The translations under genes and the position numbers were made by a program. Below, piece by piece: positions 36,678 to 44,259 of a DNA stretch of 64,000 bases; the first letter of the stretch is position 1; each line of letters begins with the position of its first letter. The notes beneath the pieces are model-generated. The model saw nothing but the letters and a program-made list of their open reading frames with translations, was not told the origin of the DNA and ran no database searches. The DNA is from Ruminococcus sp. (GTDB lineage Bacteria; Bacillota; Clostridia; Oscillospirales; Ruminococcaceae), in NCBI GenBank assembly GCA_017484095.1, contig JAFUTU010000042.1:1-64000 (forward strand), given 5' to 3'.

Positions 36678-37559
36678 TTATCCGTGCGAGAAAGTATCTT
36701 TCCTCGCGAGTTTTTGCAGATCTATATAGATCTGGCTGCCGTAATCCTTTCCTCCCGGTATGCCGACAGCGTCCGCTCTGCAGCGCTGACAGTGCCTGAA
36801 CACATCTATGTACTTCGATGCGCTCCTTATCGCCTGTTCGATCTCGGTGCAGTCGGGTTCGCGGCAGGTCTTCAGCTTGTGCTGAGGTATCAGCGGTATG
36901 ATATTATAAAGTGATGCGCCTGCCTCCGCAACGGTACGTGCTATCTGTTCTATATGGCCTGAATTGATATCTGGAACGAGCACGGTATTTATTTTCAGTG
37001 TCAGCCCGGCATCGCAGACAAGCTTTATGCCTTTGAGCTGCTGCTCGATAAGTATCTTTGCTGCTTCAACGCCTGTGTAGTGCTTGCCGTGCCATATGAT
37101 ACCGTCATTGAGCTGCGCCTCGATCTCAGGATCGACCGCATTCACCGTAACTGTGAGCGAATCTATACCTACATCTATTATCTCCTGTGCCTTTTCAGCC
37201 AGCAGAAGCCCGTTAGTGCTCATACATTTGATAAGATCAGGAAATTCCTTTTTTATCAGCCTGAAAGTCTCCAGCGCATAGGGGCTTGCGAGAGTATCTC
37301 CCGGGCCAGCTATGCCTGCTACCCTTATCTCGGGACAGACCTCCAGTGCGCGCCTTATAGCATCTATAGCTTCCTCAGGTCTGATAACTGTTCTGCTGAC
37401 GCCCGGGCGCACCTCATAGCTGTTGAAGCTTCTCTCACAGAATCTGCACTCAATGTTGCATGAGGGACTTATCGGAAGATGTATCCTTCCGTTTCTTTGC
37501 TCGGCGTTTCTGGCAAAGCAAGGGTGCTTATCGGTCAGCTCTTCGTATGATACTGCCAT
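36678..37559 (-). CDS. NifB-like radical SAM cofactor maturase
   Basis: 293 residues. The radical SAM motif is Cys34-x3-Cys38-x2-Cys41 (SPSCNIECRFCERSF); AGIAGPGDTLASP and CMSTNGLLL follow the NifB pattern, and the C-terminus has CQRCRADAVGIPGG, typical of NifB cluster binding. NifB fuses two 4Fe-4S clusters into the carbide-containing precursor of nitrogenase cofactors. The NifX-like C-terminal domain of many NifB proteins is missing, but two separate NifX-like proteins are encoded in the operon. It overlaps the preceding gene by 25 bases; GGAGGTG precedes the ATG. Confidence 0.92.
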   Translation of the reverse strand: MAVSYEELTDKHPCFARNAEQRNGRIHLPISPSCNIECRFCERSFNSYEVRPGVSRTVIRPEEAIDAIRRALEVCPEIRVAGIAGPGDTLASPYALETFRLIKKEFPDLIKCMSTNGLLLAEKAQEIIDVGIDSLTVTVNAVDPEIEAQLNDGIIWHGKHYTGVEAAKILIEQQLKGIKLVCDAGLTLKINTVLVPDINSGHIEQIARTVAEAGASLYNIIPLIPQHKLKTCREPDCTEIEQAIRSASKYIDVFRHCQRCRADAVGIPGGKDYGSQIYIDLQKLARKDTFSHG

Positions 37560-37906
37560 TTGTCCACCTCCCACGCCTTTTTCTCAAGCAAGGTACACAG
37601 CGCTTCCTCTATACCTGTCGGAAGGGTGTATATCCTTATGTCCTTCTCTGCGATAAATTTAGCAGCACCCGGTCCTACTCTCTGAGCCACTATCGCAGAT
37701 ACGTCGCTGAGCTCCTCAAGGACCTCCTCGAACGAGAGCACTGAATGTTCACCTCCGTGACACGGAGCTATTACACTTCTTGTCTCTTTGATGTCGTAAT
37801 CCTCTTTGTCGCTGTCAAGCTCTGCGATAACGAACTGATCTGCCTGACCGAAATGCCTGTCAACGCGTTCTCCGCCGCTGCTTGCAAATGCTATTTTATA
37901 GATCAT
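37535..37906 (-). CDS. NifX/NafY-like cofactor-binding protein (proximal)
   Basis: 123 residues of the same fold as the 32569 protein but divergent: KIAFASSGGERVDRHFGQADQF, then APCHGGEH and VSAIVAQRVGPGAAKFIAEKDI. It probably works with the NifB-like protein, whose start it overlaps, as a stand-alone version of the NifB C-terminal domain. The start has GGGAG. Expected in the cytosol, holding NifB product for transfer. Confidence 0.88.
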   Translation of the reverse strand: MIYKIAFASSGGERVDRHFGQADQFVIAELDSDKEDYDIKETRSVIAPCHGGEHSVLSFEEVLEELSDVSAIVAQRVGPGAAKFIAEKDIRIYTLPTGIEEALCTLLEKKAWEVDKWQYHTKS

Positions 37907-37916
37907 TATATCTCCC

Positions 37917-38825
37917 TCAGCCGAACAATCCCGTGCTGAAATACCGGTCTCCCCTGTCAGGGAAAACTACCACAATGTTGCCGCTTTCAAGCTTCTGAGA
38001 CAGCTTTATTGCTGCTGCCATTGCTGCTCCCGAAGACGAACCTGCGATGATACCTTCGTTTCTTGCAAGGTCTCGTACAGTTCTGAAAGCTTCCTCATCG
38101 TTCACCTTTACAACAGTGTCAACAAGACCGATATCCATTGTATCGGGAATAAAATCATTGCCTATGCCCTCAATGTTGTAGTCAAAATGCTCACCGCCGC
38201 CGATAGTCGAACCCTCGGGGTCTGCAAGCACACCCCGCACATCGGGGTTTTGCTCCTTCAGAAATTTTACTATTCCTGTATATGTGCCGCCGCTGCCTGC
38301 ACCTGCGATAAGGTGAGTTACAGTGCCGTTAGAATCCTCCCATATCTCTCTGCCCGTGGTCTCATAATGGGCAAGAGGATTGTTCGGATTTTTGAACTGC
38401 TCCAGCGATACGGAACCCTCGATCTGTGACCTCAGCTCATCAGCCTTTCTCACTGCACCGAGCATTCCCTCAGCACGCGGTGTGTTTATCACCTGTGCTC
38501 CCAGAGCTCTCATAAGCGCCTGCTTCTCTGCGGAGAACTTGGTCGGCACGGTGAAGATCACCTTGTAGCCTTTGCCAAGTGCTGCAAACGCAATACCTAA
38601 GCCTGTGTTGCCTGCGGTAGCCTCAATTATTGTGCCGCCCTTTTTAAGGACGCCTTCCTTTTCGGCAGCGCGTATCATATATTCGCCTATCCTGTCCTTA
38701 ACGCTGCCCGAAGGGTTATACATCTCCAGCTTTGCATAAATATTTATCTTGGGGGAGACCCCCATATTATTCAGCTTTACCAGCGGTGTGTGCCCTATCA
38801 GCGAATGCATACTGTCATACAGCAT
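37917..38825 (-). CDS. cysK: Cysteine synthase / cystathionine beta-synthase family enzyme
   Basis: A PLP enzyme of 302 residues. Lys43 in NPSGSVKDRIG binds PLP; EATAGNTGLGIAF is the phosphate and substrate loop; AGAGSGGTYTG and FPDRGDRYFSTGLFG complete the fold. The family includes O-acetylserine sulfhydrylase (CysK) and O-acetylserine-dependent cystathionine beta-synthase (MccA). Pairing with a gamma-family enzyme one base away recalls mccA-mccB of B. subtilis, which moves sulfur from homocysteine to cysteine. Sequence alone does not decide between the two activities. Second gene of the nitrogenase-like operon. Confidence 0.9.
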   Translation of the reverse strand: MLYDSMHSLIGHTPLVKLNNMGVSPKINIYAKLEMYNPSGSVKDRIGEYMIRAAEKEGVLKKGGTIIEATAGNTGLGIAFAALGKGYKVIFTVPTKFSAEKQALMRALGAQVINTPRAEGMLGAVRKADELRSQIEGSVSLEQFKNPNNPLAHYETTGREIWEDSNGTVTHLIAGAGSGGTYTGIVKFLKEQNPDVRGVLADPEGSTIGGGEHFDYNIEGIGNDFIPDTMDIGLVDTVVKVNDEEAFRTVRDLARNEGIIAGSSSGAAMAAAIKLSQKLESGNIVVVFPDRGDRYFSTGLFG

Positions 38826-38826
38826 A

Positions 38827-39984
38827 TTATTTTACCTCGCTTGCTTTTATTGCCTGTTCAAGATCTTCCAGAATGTCATCTATATCCTCAATACCGATAG
38901 AAAGGCGGATAAGGCCGTCTGTTATGCCAACCTTTTTTCTTATCTCCTCGGGGATAGCTGCGTGCGTCATCGTTGACGGGTGGCAGACGAGAGATTCAAC
39001 GCCGCCCAAGCTCTCTGCAAGGGTGATGAGCTTTAAGCTCTCATAGAAAACGTTAATATCATAATTGTCTTTAAGCTCGAACGATATCATAGCGCCGCCG
39101 TTTTTAGCCTGTCTCTTGTTCACCTCATACCCTTTGTCGGTCGGCAGCCCGGGGTAATGAACGCTCTTTACTGCAGGGTGATCTGAGAGTCTCTTTGCGG
39201 CTGCCTCTGCATTGGCTACGTGCCTGTCAAGCCTTACAGCTAGTGTCTTTATCCCTCTTATAAGGAGGAAGCTGTCAAACGGAGGAAGAACACCGCCCGT
39301 TGAATTCTGTATAAATGCTATCTTCTCAGCAAGATACTTTGTCTTCACCACTGCCAGACCTGCAACAACATCGCTGTGGCCGCCGAGATACTTAGTCGCA
39401 CTGTGTATAACTATATCTGCACCGAGGTCTATAGGCTTCTGCAGATAAGGTGTCATAAATGTGTTATCTACTATCACCAGTAGACCGTGTCTGTGTGCCG
39501 TCTCAGCCACCGCACGTATATCCGTGACCGTCATCAGCGGATTTGCAGGGCTTTCGATCAGAACAGCCTTGACGTCGGCGGTTATGTCTTTTTCAAAGCT
39601 TACTATATCCTCCGTATCGGATATAGTATAGTTTATATTGAAGTGGTCGAACACCTGGTTTAACAGCCTGAACGTACCGCCGTAAACATTTGAGGATATG
39701 AGCACCCTGTCTCCCGAGTGGAGAAGGCTCAGTACCGCTGTTTCTGCAGCCAGCCCCGATGCAAACGCAAACCCTGCGTAACCGCCTTCCAGCTCAGCTA
39801 TCAGTGCTTCAAGAGCCTCTCTGGTGGGGTTGCCTGTACGTGAATACTCATAACCGCGCATCTTGCCGAGACCGTCCTGCTTAAAGGTGGAGGTCTGGTA
39901 AATAGGTACGTTTACAGCGCCCGTGCGCTCATCTGTCGAGATGCCGCCGTGTATCAGCGCTGTATCAAATTTCTTGTAAGCCAT
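38827..39984 (-). CDS. Cys/Met metabolism PLP enzyme (cystathionine gamma-lyase/synthase)
   Basis: 385 residues of the trans-sulfuration family. PLP Lys198 lies in IHSATKYLGGHSDVVAG; YSRTGNPTREALE and ESPANPLMTVTDI are conserved. Cystathionine gamma-synthase, cystathionine gamma-lyase and homocysteine lyase cannot be separated safely by eye; next to a possible MccA, an MccB-like lyase is the better fit. It is the first gene of the eight-gene operon, about 30 bases after the promoter, with AAGGAAG upstream of the ATG. Confidence 0.92.
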   Translation of the reverse strand: MAYKKFDTALIHGGISTDERTGAVNVPIYQTSTFKQDGLGKMRGYEYSRTGNPTREALEALIAELEGGYAGFAFASGLAAETAVLSLLHSGDRVLISSNVYGGTFRLLNQVFDHFNINYTISDTEDIVSFEKDITADVKAVLIESPANPLMTVTDIRAVAETAHRHGLLVIVDNTFMTPYLQKPIDLGADIVIHSATKYLGGHSDVVAGLAVVKTKYLAEKIAFIQNSTGGVLPPFDSFLLIRGIKTLAVRLDRHVANAEAAAKRLSDHPAVKSVHYPGLPTDKGYEVNKRQAKNGGAMISFELKDNYDINVFYESLKLITLAESLGGVESLVCHPSTMTHAAIPEEIRKKVGITDGLIRLSIGIEDIDDILEDLEQAIKASEVK

Positions 39985-40023
39985 TGCGATCTTCCTTTCA
40001 TATTATTCCTACCTGTATTGTAG

Positions 40024-40052
40024 ATTTTATAACAAAATGAGTTAAACGTCAA
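40024..40052 (-). promoter_or_regulatory. Promoter of the nitrogenase-like sulfur operon
   Basis: TTGACG-17-TAAAAT on the minus strand. The palindromic operator at 40062-40078 begins nine bases upstream of the -35 box. Confidence 0.85.
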
Positions 40053-40061
40053 TCCTAAAAC

Positions 40062-40078
40062 GTGATAACGTTGTCAGC
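40062..40078. promoter_or_regulatory. LacI-type operator O1 of the nitrogenase-like operon
   Basis: GTGATAACGTTGTCAGC, a palindrome centred on AACGTT. Its centre is 17.5 bases upstream of the first base of the -35 box, the same distance as the operator of metY. The reverse complement recurs exactly at 40175-40191. Position just upstream of -35 suggests activation, or repression through looping. Confidence 0.8.
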
Positions 40079-40174
40079 ATTGCGTTACGTCGATAGACAT
40101 TTCCTGTTGTTTTCAAAGAAAATATCGACAACACATTTACAAATTTATGAACATTAGGTTAATACGCCCTCTTA

Positions 40175-40191
40175 GCTGACAACGTTATCAC
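40175..40191. promoter_or_regulatory. LacI-type operator O2 of the nitrogenase-like operon
   Basis: GCTGACAACGTTATCAC, the exact reverse complement of O1, with its centre 114 bases away. Two identical sites spaced near an integral number of helical turns suit a tetramer or two dimers joined by looping. Confidence 0.78.
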
Positions 40192-40205
40192 AAGGCGGAA
40201 AAAAA

Positions 40206-40234
40206 TACAGCTGCCTGTGTAGAAAGCAGCTGTA
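40206..40234 (-). terminator. Terminator after the LacI-family gene
   Basis: TACAGCTGC and GCAGCTGTA form a nine-base perfect stem followed by seven T on the minus strand, four bases after the lacI-type stop codon. Confidence 0.93.
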
Positions 40235-40238
40235 CATA

Positions 40239-41312
40239 TCATATGTAGTATTCAGGCTCTGAAAGCTCCCTGAACGGGCGGCAGCTCGCACGCTTTACCA
40301 ACGTGCCTTCAAGCTCTATCCTCGCAACAGCTTTATGTCCGCCGTTTATCCTGTCCAGCAGGAGCATAAGCGCAAATTTTACCATTTCATTCTTCGGCAG
40401 CGCTATAGTTGTGAGCATAGGCACCGTATACTGTGCCTCCTCGATATCATCACAAGAGATAACTGACGGTTCATAACCCCTGCTCCTGTGGCTGCGGAGA
40501 CATTTTAACATTCCCACCGCAAGTATATCATTAGCACAGTAGATACCTGTCGGCGGATCCGGAAGCCTGAGAAAATGCTCCATAGCCGCGTAACCGCTGC
40601 GCTCATTCGGGACAGTATCAAATATATAGTCTATATCAGGCGTGAGATGCCCCTTTACCATTGCAGACTGATATCCCGAAAAGCGAGCTTCATTGTGACA
40701 GTCACCAACATACCCTATCTTAGTGTGACCAAGCTTTTCAAGATAAGACACAGCACAGGCTGCCAACCTGCTTCCGTCGCAGATCACCTCATCTACCTCA
40801 TAATTGGTGGAGTTCCTGCTGATGACAATGAGGTTTTTCTCATGCTTTTTTAAGCTTCTCAAAGCCTTTGCAGTGCATTTACCGATGATGATGAGACCGT
40901 CAGAGCGCTGCTGTCTGTCAGCATAAAAGCCTGAAACAATAGTGTCAATGTCAGCAGAATACTTATCGTCTGAAAGCTCTGCCTGATGCCACACGCCGGA
41001 AACTATACAGCCCTTGCTGCGAAGCTCTTTCTCAGCTATCATCAGAAGCTCATCATAAAACGGATCGGCAGACTCTGAGCTGTAGCGCGTGAGAAGTATA
41101 TCAACCGAATATATCCTCTGTTCGTCCTTAACTCCGCTTTTAAGGCTCCTTGCAGCAGCGTTAGGTATGTAGTTGATCTCCCGTGCGGCAGCGAGCACCT
41201 TTTTGCGTGTTTCCTCATTGGCACACTTGTGCATAGGATCGCTGAGTATCCTGCCCACTGTCGATACAGACACACCCGTCATTTCCGCTATCTGTTTAAG
41301 CGACACTCTCAT
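40239..41312 (-). CDS. LacI-family transcriptional regulator
   Basis: About 357 residues. The N-terminal helix-turn-helix SLKQIAEMTGVSVSTVGRIL and hinge helix IPNAAARSLKSG are classic LacI; a periplasmic-binding-type sensor domain follows (VISRNSTNYEVDEVICDG, LGHTKIGYVGD, ANDILAVGMLK). The ligand is unknown. Start: the predicted -10 box (41331-41336) rules out the longer frame; ATG at 41312 or the GTG at 41306 is likely. It lies between metA and the nitrogenase-like operon, with operators on both sides of the cluster, so it probably controls that operon, metY and itself. Confidence 0.9.
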   Translation of the reverse strand: MRVSLKQIAEMTGVSVSTVGRILSDPMHKCANEETRKKVLAAAREINYIPNAAARSLKSGVKDEQRIYSVDILLTRYSSESADPFYDELLMIAEKELRSKGCIVSGVWHQAELSDDKYSADIDTIVSGFYADRQQRSDGLIIIGKCTAKALRSLKKHEKNLIVISRNSTNYEVDEVICDGSRLAACAVSYLEKLGHTKIGYVGDCHNEARFSGYQSAMVKGHLTPDIDYIFDTVPNERSGYAAMEHFLRLPDPPTGIYCANDILAVGMLKCLRSHRSRGYEPSVISCDDIEEAQYTVPMLTTIALPKNEMVKFALMLLLDRINGGHKAVARIELEGTLVKRASCRPFRELSEPEYYI

Positions 41313-41330
41313 CACCCTCTTTCTCGTTAC

Positions 41331-41359
41331 ATCATACAACGTTTTTACAAACATTTCAA
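41331..41359 (-). promoter_or_regulatory. Promoter of the LacI-family gene with embedded operator
   Basis: TTGAAA-17-TATGAT on the minus strand. The spacer contains GTAAAAACGTTGTATG, which keeps the AACGTTGT core of the operators near the sulfur genes. An operator between -35 and -10 would give autorepression. Confidence 0.65.
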
Positions 41360-41390
41360 TGACTATATTGTTAAATTCCTATTAATTCTA

Positions 41391-41419
41391 TTGACTTAGT
41401 ATGTTTTAAGTGTTATACT
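41391..41419 (+). promoter_or_regulatory. Promoter of metA
   Basis: TTGACT-17-TATACT on the plus strand. No AACGTT operator is seen here, unlike the other sulfur genes. The leader contains a ten-base hairpin (AAGGTGGGAA with TTCTCGCCTT, 41426-41464) before AAGGAGGAG. Confidence 0.85.
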
Positions 41420-41496
41420 CTTGAAAAGGTGGGAAAATACGTGTTTTTTTAATTCTCGCCTTAAAAGCTTATATCTAAATAAGGAGGAGATAAAGT

Positions 41497-42399
41497 ATGC
41501 CGCTGAGATTGAAAGAGGGGCTTCCCGTTATTGAAAAGCTGAAAAAGGAAAACATCTTTGCAATGACCGAGGAGCGCGCAGGACACCAGGACATCAGAGA
41601 GCTGAAGATCGGGGTGATAAACCTCATGCCTGACAAAGAAAACACTGAGCAGCAGCTGCTTCGTCTGCTCTCTAATTCACCGCTGCAGATAGAGGTCACA
41701 TTTATCAGGCTGGTCACTCACAAGTATAAGAACACTCCTGCATCGTATCTGCTGAAAAACTACAGACCGTTCTATCAGATAGAAGGAAAATACTTCGATG
41801 GACTGATAATAACGGGCGCACCTGTAGAAAAGCTGGAATATGAAGACGTTGACTACTGGGGAGAGCTTTCCTCTATAATGGAATGGTCACAGATACACGT
41901 AACGTCAACGCTGCATCTTTGCTGGGCAGCACAGGCAGGGCTCTACTACCACTACGGTGTGCCGAAATACGATCTTGACAAAAAGCTGTCGGGTGTTTTC
42001 AAGCACGTAGTTACCGAGCAGTGCTGTGAACTGACAAGGGGCTTTGACAAGTATTTTTATGCTCCCCATTCCAGACACACAGGCGTCAGGAGCGAGGACA
42101 TAAAAAAGGTAAATGAGCTTAAAATACTTGCTGAATCTGACGAGGCAGGCGCCTATATAGTTTCAGACGGAGGCAAGAACATATTTGTTAACGGTCACCC
42201 CGAGTATGATCTTTACCGCTTGGCAGAGGAGTACATCAGGGACACAGACAGAGGCTTAGACCCTGCGATACCGAAGAATTACTTCCCTGACGACGACCCT
42301 GACAAGGAGCCTGTGAGCAACTGGCTTGCGTGCTCGAGCCTGCTGTTCTCAAACTGGCTGAACTATTACGTTTACCAGATAACACCTTATAAGTTCTGA
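41497..42399 (+). CDS. metA: Homoserine O-acetyltransferase (MetA family)
   Basis: First committed step of methionine synthesis. 300 residues. Catalytic Cys142 in TSTLHLCWAAQAG, later His in VNGHPEYDLY with the Glu of the triad. Residue 111 is Glu (TGAPVEKLEYEDVDYW); in this family Glu111 goes with acetyl-CoA and Gly111 with succinyl-CoA, so the product should be O-acetylhomoserine, the substrate of the MetY-type enzyme at 42460. Its own promoter, AAGGAGGAG and a terminator shared with metY make it monocistronic and convergent with metY. Confidence 0.96.
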   Translation: MPLRLKEGLPVIEKLKKENIFAMTEERAGHQDIRELKIGVINLMPDKENTEQQLLRLLSNSPLQIEVTFIRLVTHKYKNTPASYLLKNYRPFYQIEGKYFDGLIITGAPVEKLEYEDVDYWGELSSIMEWSQIHVTSTLHLCWAAQAGLYYHYGVPKYDLDKKLSGVFKHVVTEQCCELTRGFDKYFYAPHSRHTGVRSEDIKKVNELKILAESDEAGAYIVSDGGKNIFVNGHPEYDLYRLAEEYIRDTDRGLDPAIPKNYFPDDDPDKEPVSNWLACSSLLFSNWLNYYVYQITPYKF

Positions 42400-42405
42400 C
42401 AAAAT

Positions 42406-42438
42406 AACAGCCGACCTGATATCGTAGGGTCGGCTGTT
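42406..42438. terminator. Bidirectional terminator between metA and metY
   Basis: AACAGCCGACC and GGTCGGCTGTT form an eleven-base perfect stem. TTGATTT follows on the plus strand and ATTTTG on the minus strand. It separates the convergent metA and metY. Confidence 0.85.
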
Positions 42439-42459
42439 TTGATTTATTGTATCGGAGTA

Positions 42460-43749
42460 TCAGATAAGTCCGGCTGCCTTGAATGCCTGTTCAAGATCGT
42501 CGATAAGATCATCGGCATCCTCAAGTCCTGCTGAGATACGGATAAGGTTAGACGGGATATCTGCCAGTACTTTTTCTTCTTCTGTAAGCTCACTGTGAGT
42601 TGTATTAGGTGAGTCAACTATGAGAGAACGGGCATCGCCTAAGTTAACATGATAGTGGAAGAGCTTGATATTATTGATAAAGGTCTCCTCCTGCTCTGCA
42701 GTGCCCTTTATCCCGAAGGCGAGAAGTCCTCCGCCGCCATTGGTGAGGTGCTTATCTGCAAGGGCTTTGAACTTATAGTCCTTAGCGCTTGGGTGACGTA
42801 CCCATTCAACGGCAGGTGAGCTCTCAAGATACTTGACCAGCTTCTCGGCATTTTTGGTCTGCTTTGCAACTCTTTCGGAGAGTGTTTCAAGCCCTATTAT
42901 ACCAAGGTAAGCGTCCTGCGGAGAGAGAGCTGCACCAAGAAGATTGAGATAAACAAGCGTAGCACGGAAGATAAAGAAGTTATCGGGGAAAATATCTGCC
43001 GTAGACTTGCCCTTCAGCATTACTATCGGTTCATAGAACTGAGGATAACGCTCCTTGGTGTAAAGGGACATATCACCGTTATCAAGAATAAGGCCGGCAA
43101 TGATATTTCCATGACCTGTGAGAGCCTTCGTTGCAGAATATACAACTATATCGGCACCATGTTCGAGAGGTCTGTACAGATAAGGAGTAGCAAGAGTGTT
43201 ATCAACAACTACAGGCACACCGTGCTTATGAGCTACCTCAGAGATCGCATCAATATCAAGAAGATATGCGTTAGGATTGGATATAGACTCAACATAGATA
43301 GCCTTTACATCATCGGTTATCTCCTCAGCAAGCTTTTCGGGATCAAGCACAGCATCAGTCAGCTTTATGTTAACACCGAGCTCCGGGAAGAGACGGTCAA
43401 AAGCGTCGATAGAGCCGCCGTAAAGGTAAGGAGATGCAAGGATCGTACCGCCCTTGGCTGCAAGGTTCAGCAGTGTATATGAGATAGCAGCCATACCTGA
43501 ACCAACAGCAACTGCGTTCTTAGCGCCGTCAAGAGCCTTCACCCTTTCAGAGAAGAAATTAACAGTTGGGTTGCCAACTCTTGTATAGAGGAAGCCTGCC
43601 TCCTTATAAGTAAACAGGTTCTGAGCGTGCTCAGTGTTTTTGAAGTCATACGCCGTCGTCTGGTAGATAGGCGGCGAGATCGCAAGGTTGTTCTGCAGAG
43701 GATCATAGCCTGCCTTGATCTTTTGGGTGTCAAATTTTAAGTTTGCCAT
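42460..43749 (-). CDS. metY: O-acetylhomoserine aminocarboxypropyltransferase (MetY)
   Basis: Joins O-acetylhomoserine with sulfide to homocysteine, or with methanethiol directly to methionine. 429 residues, PLP Lys208 in VYSATKALTGHGNIIAGLI; the long insertion MLKGKSTADIFPDNFFIFRATLVYL and the C-terminal DARSLIVDSPNTTHSELTEEEK are typical of MetY rather than MetB. AAAGGATG precedes the ATG at 43749. It carries the same operator arrangement as the nitrogenase-like operon, linking thiol release to methionine formation. Confidence 0.95.
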   Translation of the reverse strand: MANLKFDTQKIKAGYDPLQNNLAISPPIYQTTAYDFKNTEHAQNLFTYKEAGFLYTRVGNPTVNFFSERVKALDGAKNAVAVGSGMAAISYTLLNLAAKGGTILASPYLYGGSIDAFDRLFPELGVNIKLTDAVLDPEKLAEEITDDVKAIYVESISNPNAYLLDIDAISEVAHKHGVPVVVDNTLATPYLYRPLEHGADIVVYSATKALTGHGNIIAGLILDNGDMSLYTKERYPQFYEPIVMLKGKSTADIFPDNFFIFRATLVYLNLLGAALSPQDAYLGIIGLETLSERVAKQTKNAEKLVKYLESSPAVEWVRHPSAKDYKFKALADKHLTNGGGGLLAFGIKGTAEQEETFINNIKLFHYHVNLGDARSLIVDSPNTTHSELTEEEKVLADIPSNLIRISAGLEDADDLIDDLEQAFKAAGLI

Positions 43750-43798
43750 AATTTTCATCCTTTCGTTTCCGTGACTGGATCAATGTTTCGATGAGTAC

Positions 43799-43827
43799 AG
43801 TTTAAAACAAAAGGTGAAAAAGGTCAA
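43799..43827 (-). promoter_or_regulatory. Promoter of metY
   Basis: TTGACC-17-TAAACT on the minus strand, about 50 bases before the start codon. Confidence 0.82.
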
Positions 43828-43836
43828 CAATAAATC

Positions 43837-43852
43837 GTGACAACGTTAGCAC
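43837..43852. promoter_or_regulatory. LacI-type operator O1 of metY
   Basis: GTGACAACGTTAGCAC, nearly palindromic around AACGTT, with its centre 17.5 bases upstream of the -35 box, exactly as in the nitrogenase-like operon. Confidence 0.78.
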
Positions 43853-43940
43853 AAGCAAGCAAAAAGGGTCATCAAAGCCCTCCAAAACGATGTGTTTTCA
43901 TAGAAAAAACAAGAGAAAACAAGCAACAGCCGCCATATCC

Positions 43941-43956
43941 GTGCGAACGTTATCAC
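43941..43956. promoter_or_regulatory. LacI-type operator O2 of metY
   Basis: GTGCGAACGTTATCAC, centred 104 bases upstream of O1, one helical turn less than the O1-O2 distance of the sulfur operon. A weaker match, GATAACGCTGTCATC, lies at 44031-44045. Confidence 0.68.
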
Positions 43957-44088
43957 AATGTATCATCGCTGTTTCGGAGCATTTCGGATAAAGCGGCAGA
44001 CAAACACAAGTAAAACTGAGATAATTATGAGATAACGCTGTCATCATTTGATGGTATCAGGTATCTCACAGAATTAATAAACAAAAAC

Positions 44089-44115
44089 CCCACCGTGTAA
44101 GGGACACACGGTGGG
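44089..44115 (-). terminator. Terminator of the candidate small RNA
   Basis: CCCACCGTGT and ACACGGTGGG form a ten-base perfect stem with a seven-base loop, followed by GTTTTTGTTT on the minus strand. Confidence 0.92.
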
Positions 44116-44177
44116 AGAAAAGCCAGAAAAAAGGTTACGAACCCTCGGCTTGCAGTTTCGGAGCAAAGAATATTCGT
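44089..44177 (-). ncRNA. Candidate small RNA upstream of metY
   Basis: A self-contained unit: a consensus promoter at 44184-44212, about 85 bases of transcript without a convincing reading frame, and a strong terminator at 44089-44115. The transcript can pair CGAAC near its 5' end with GTTCG about 40 bases later. It ends 260 bases before the metY promoter. I find no match to a SAM riboswitch or T-box, so it is more likely a free small RNA than a metY leader. Confidence 0.5.
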
Positions 44178-44183
44178 TCGCGC

Positions 44184-44212
44184 TGTATATCATAACCTCT
44201 TGAAAGTGTCAA
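44184..44212 (-). promoter_or_regulatory. Promoter of the candidate small RNA
   Basis: TTGACA-17-TATACA on the minus strand, with no start codon and ribosome binding site downstream. Confidence 0.75.
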
Positions 44213-44259
44213 TTTTATGCAATTTTATAGCTCGCCTTGTAAGAACTTGATGAATGATT

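Noticed and set aside
40062-40191. Reading the AACGTT palindromes only as CcpA cre sites
   Set aside because: They are one mismatch from cre, but the adjacent LacI gene, fixed promoter distance and occurrence only beside sulfur genes favour a local regulator. CcpA is kept as an alternative.
43950-44180. SAM riboswitch or T-box leader for metY
   Set aside because: Conserved SAM-I and T-box core sequences were not found, and a separate promoter for metY lies downstream of the terminator.
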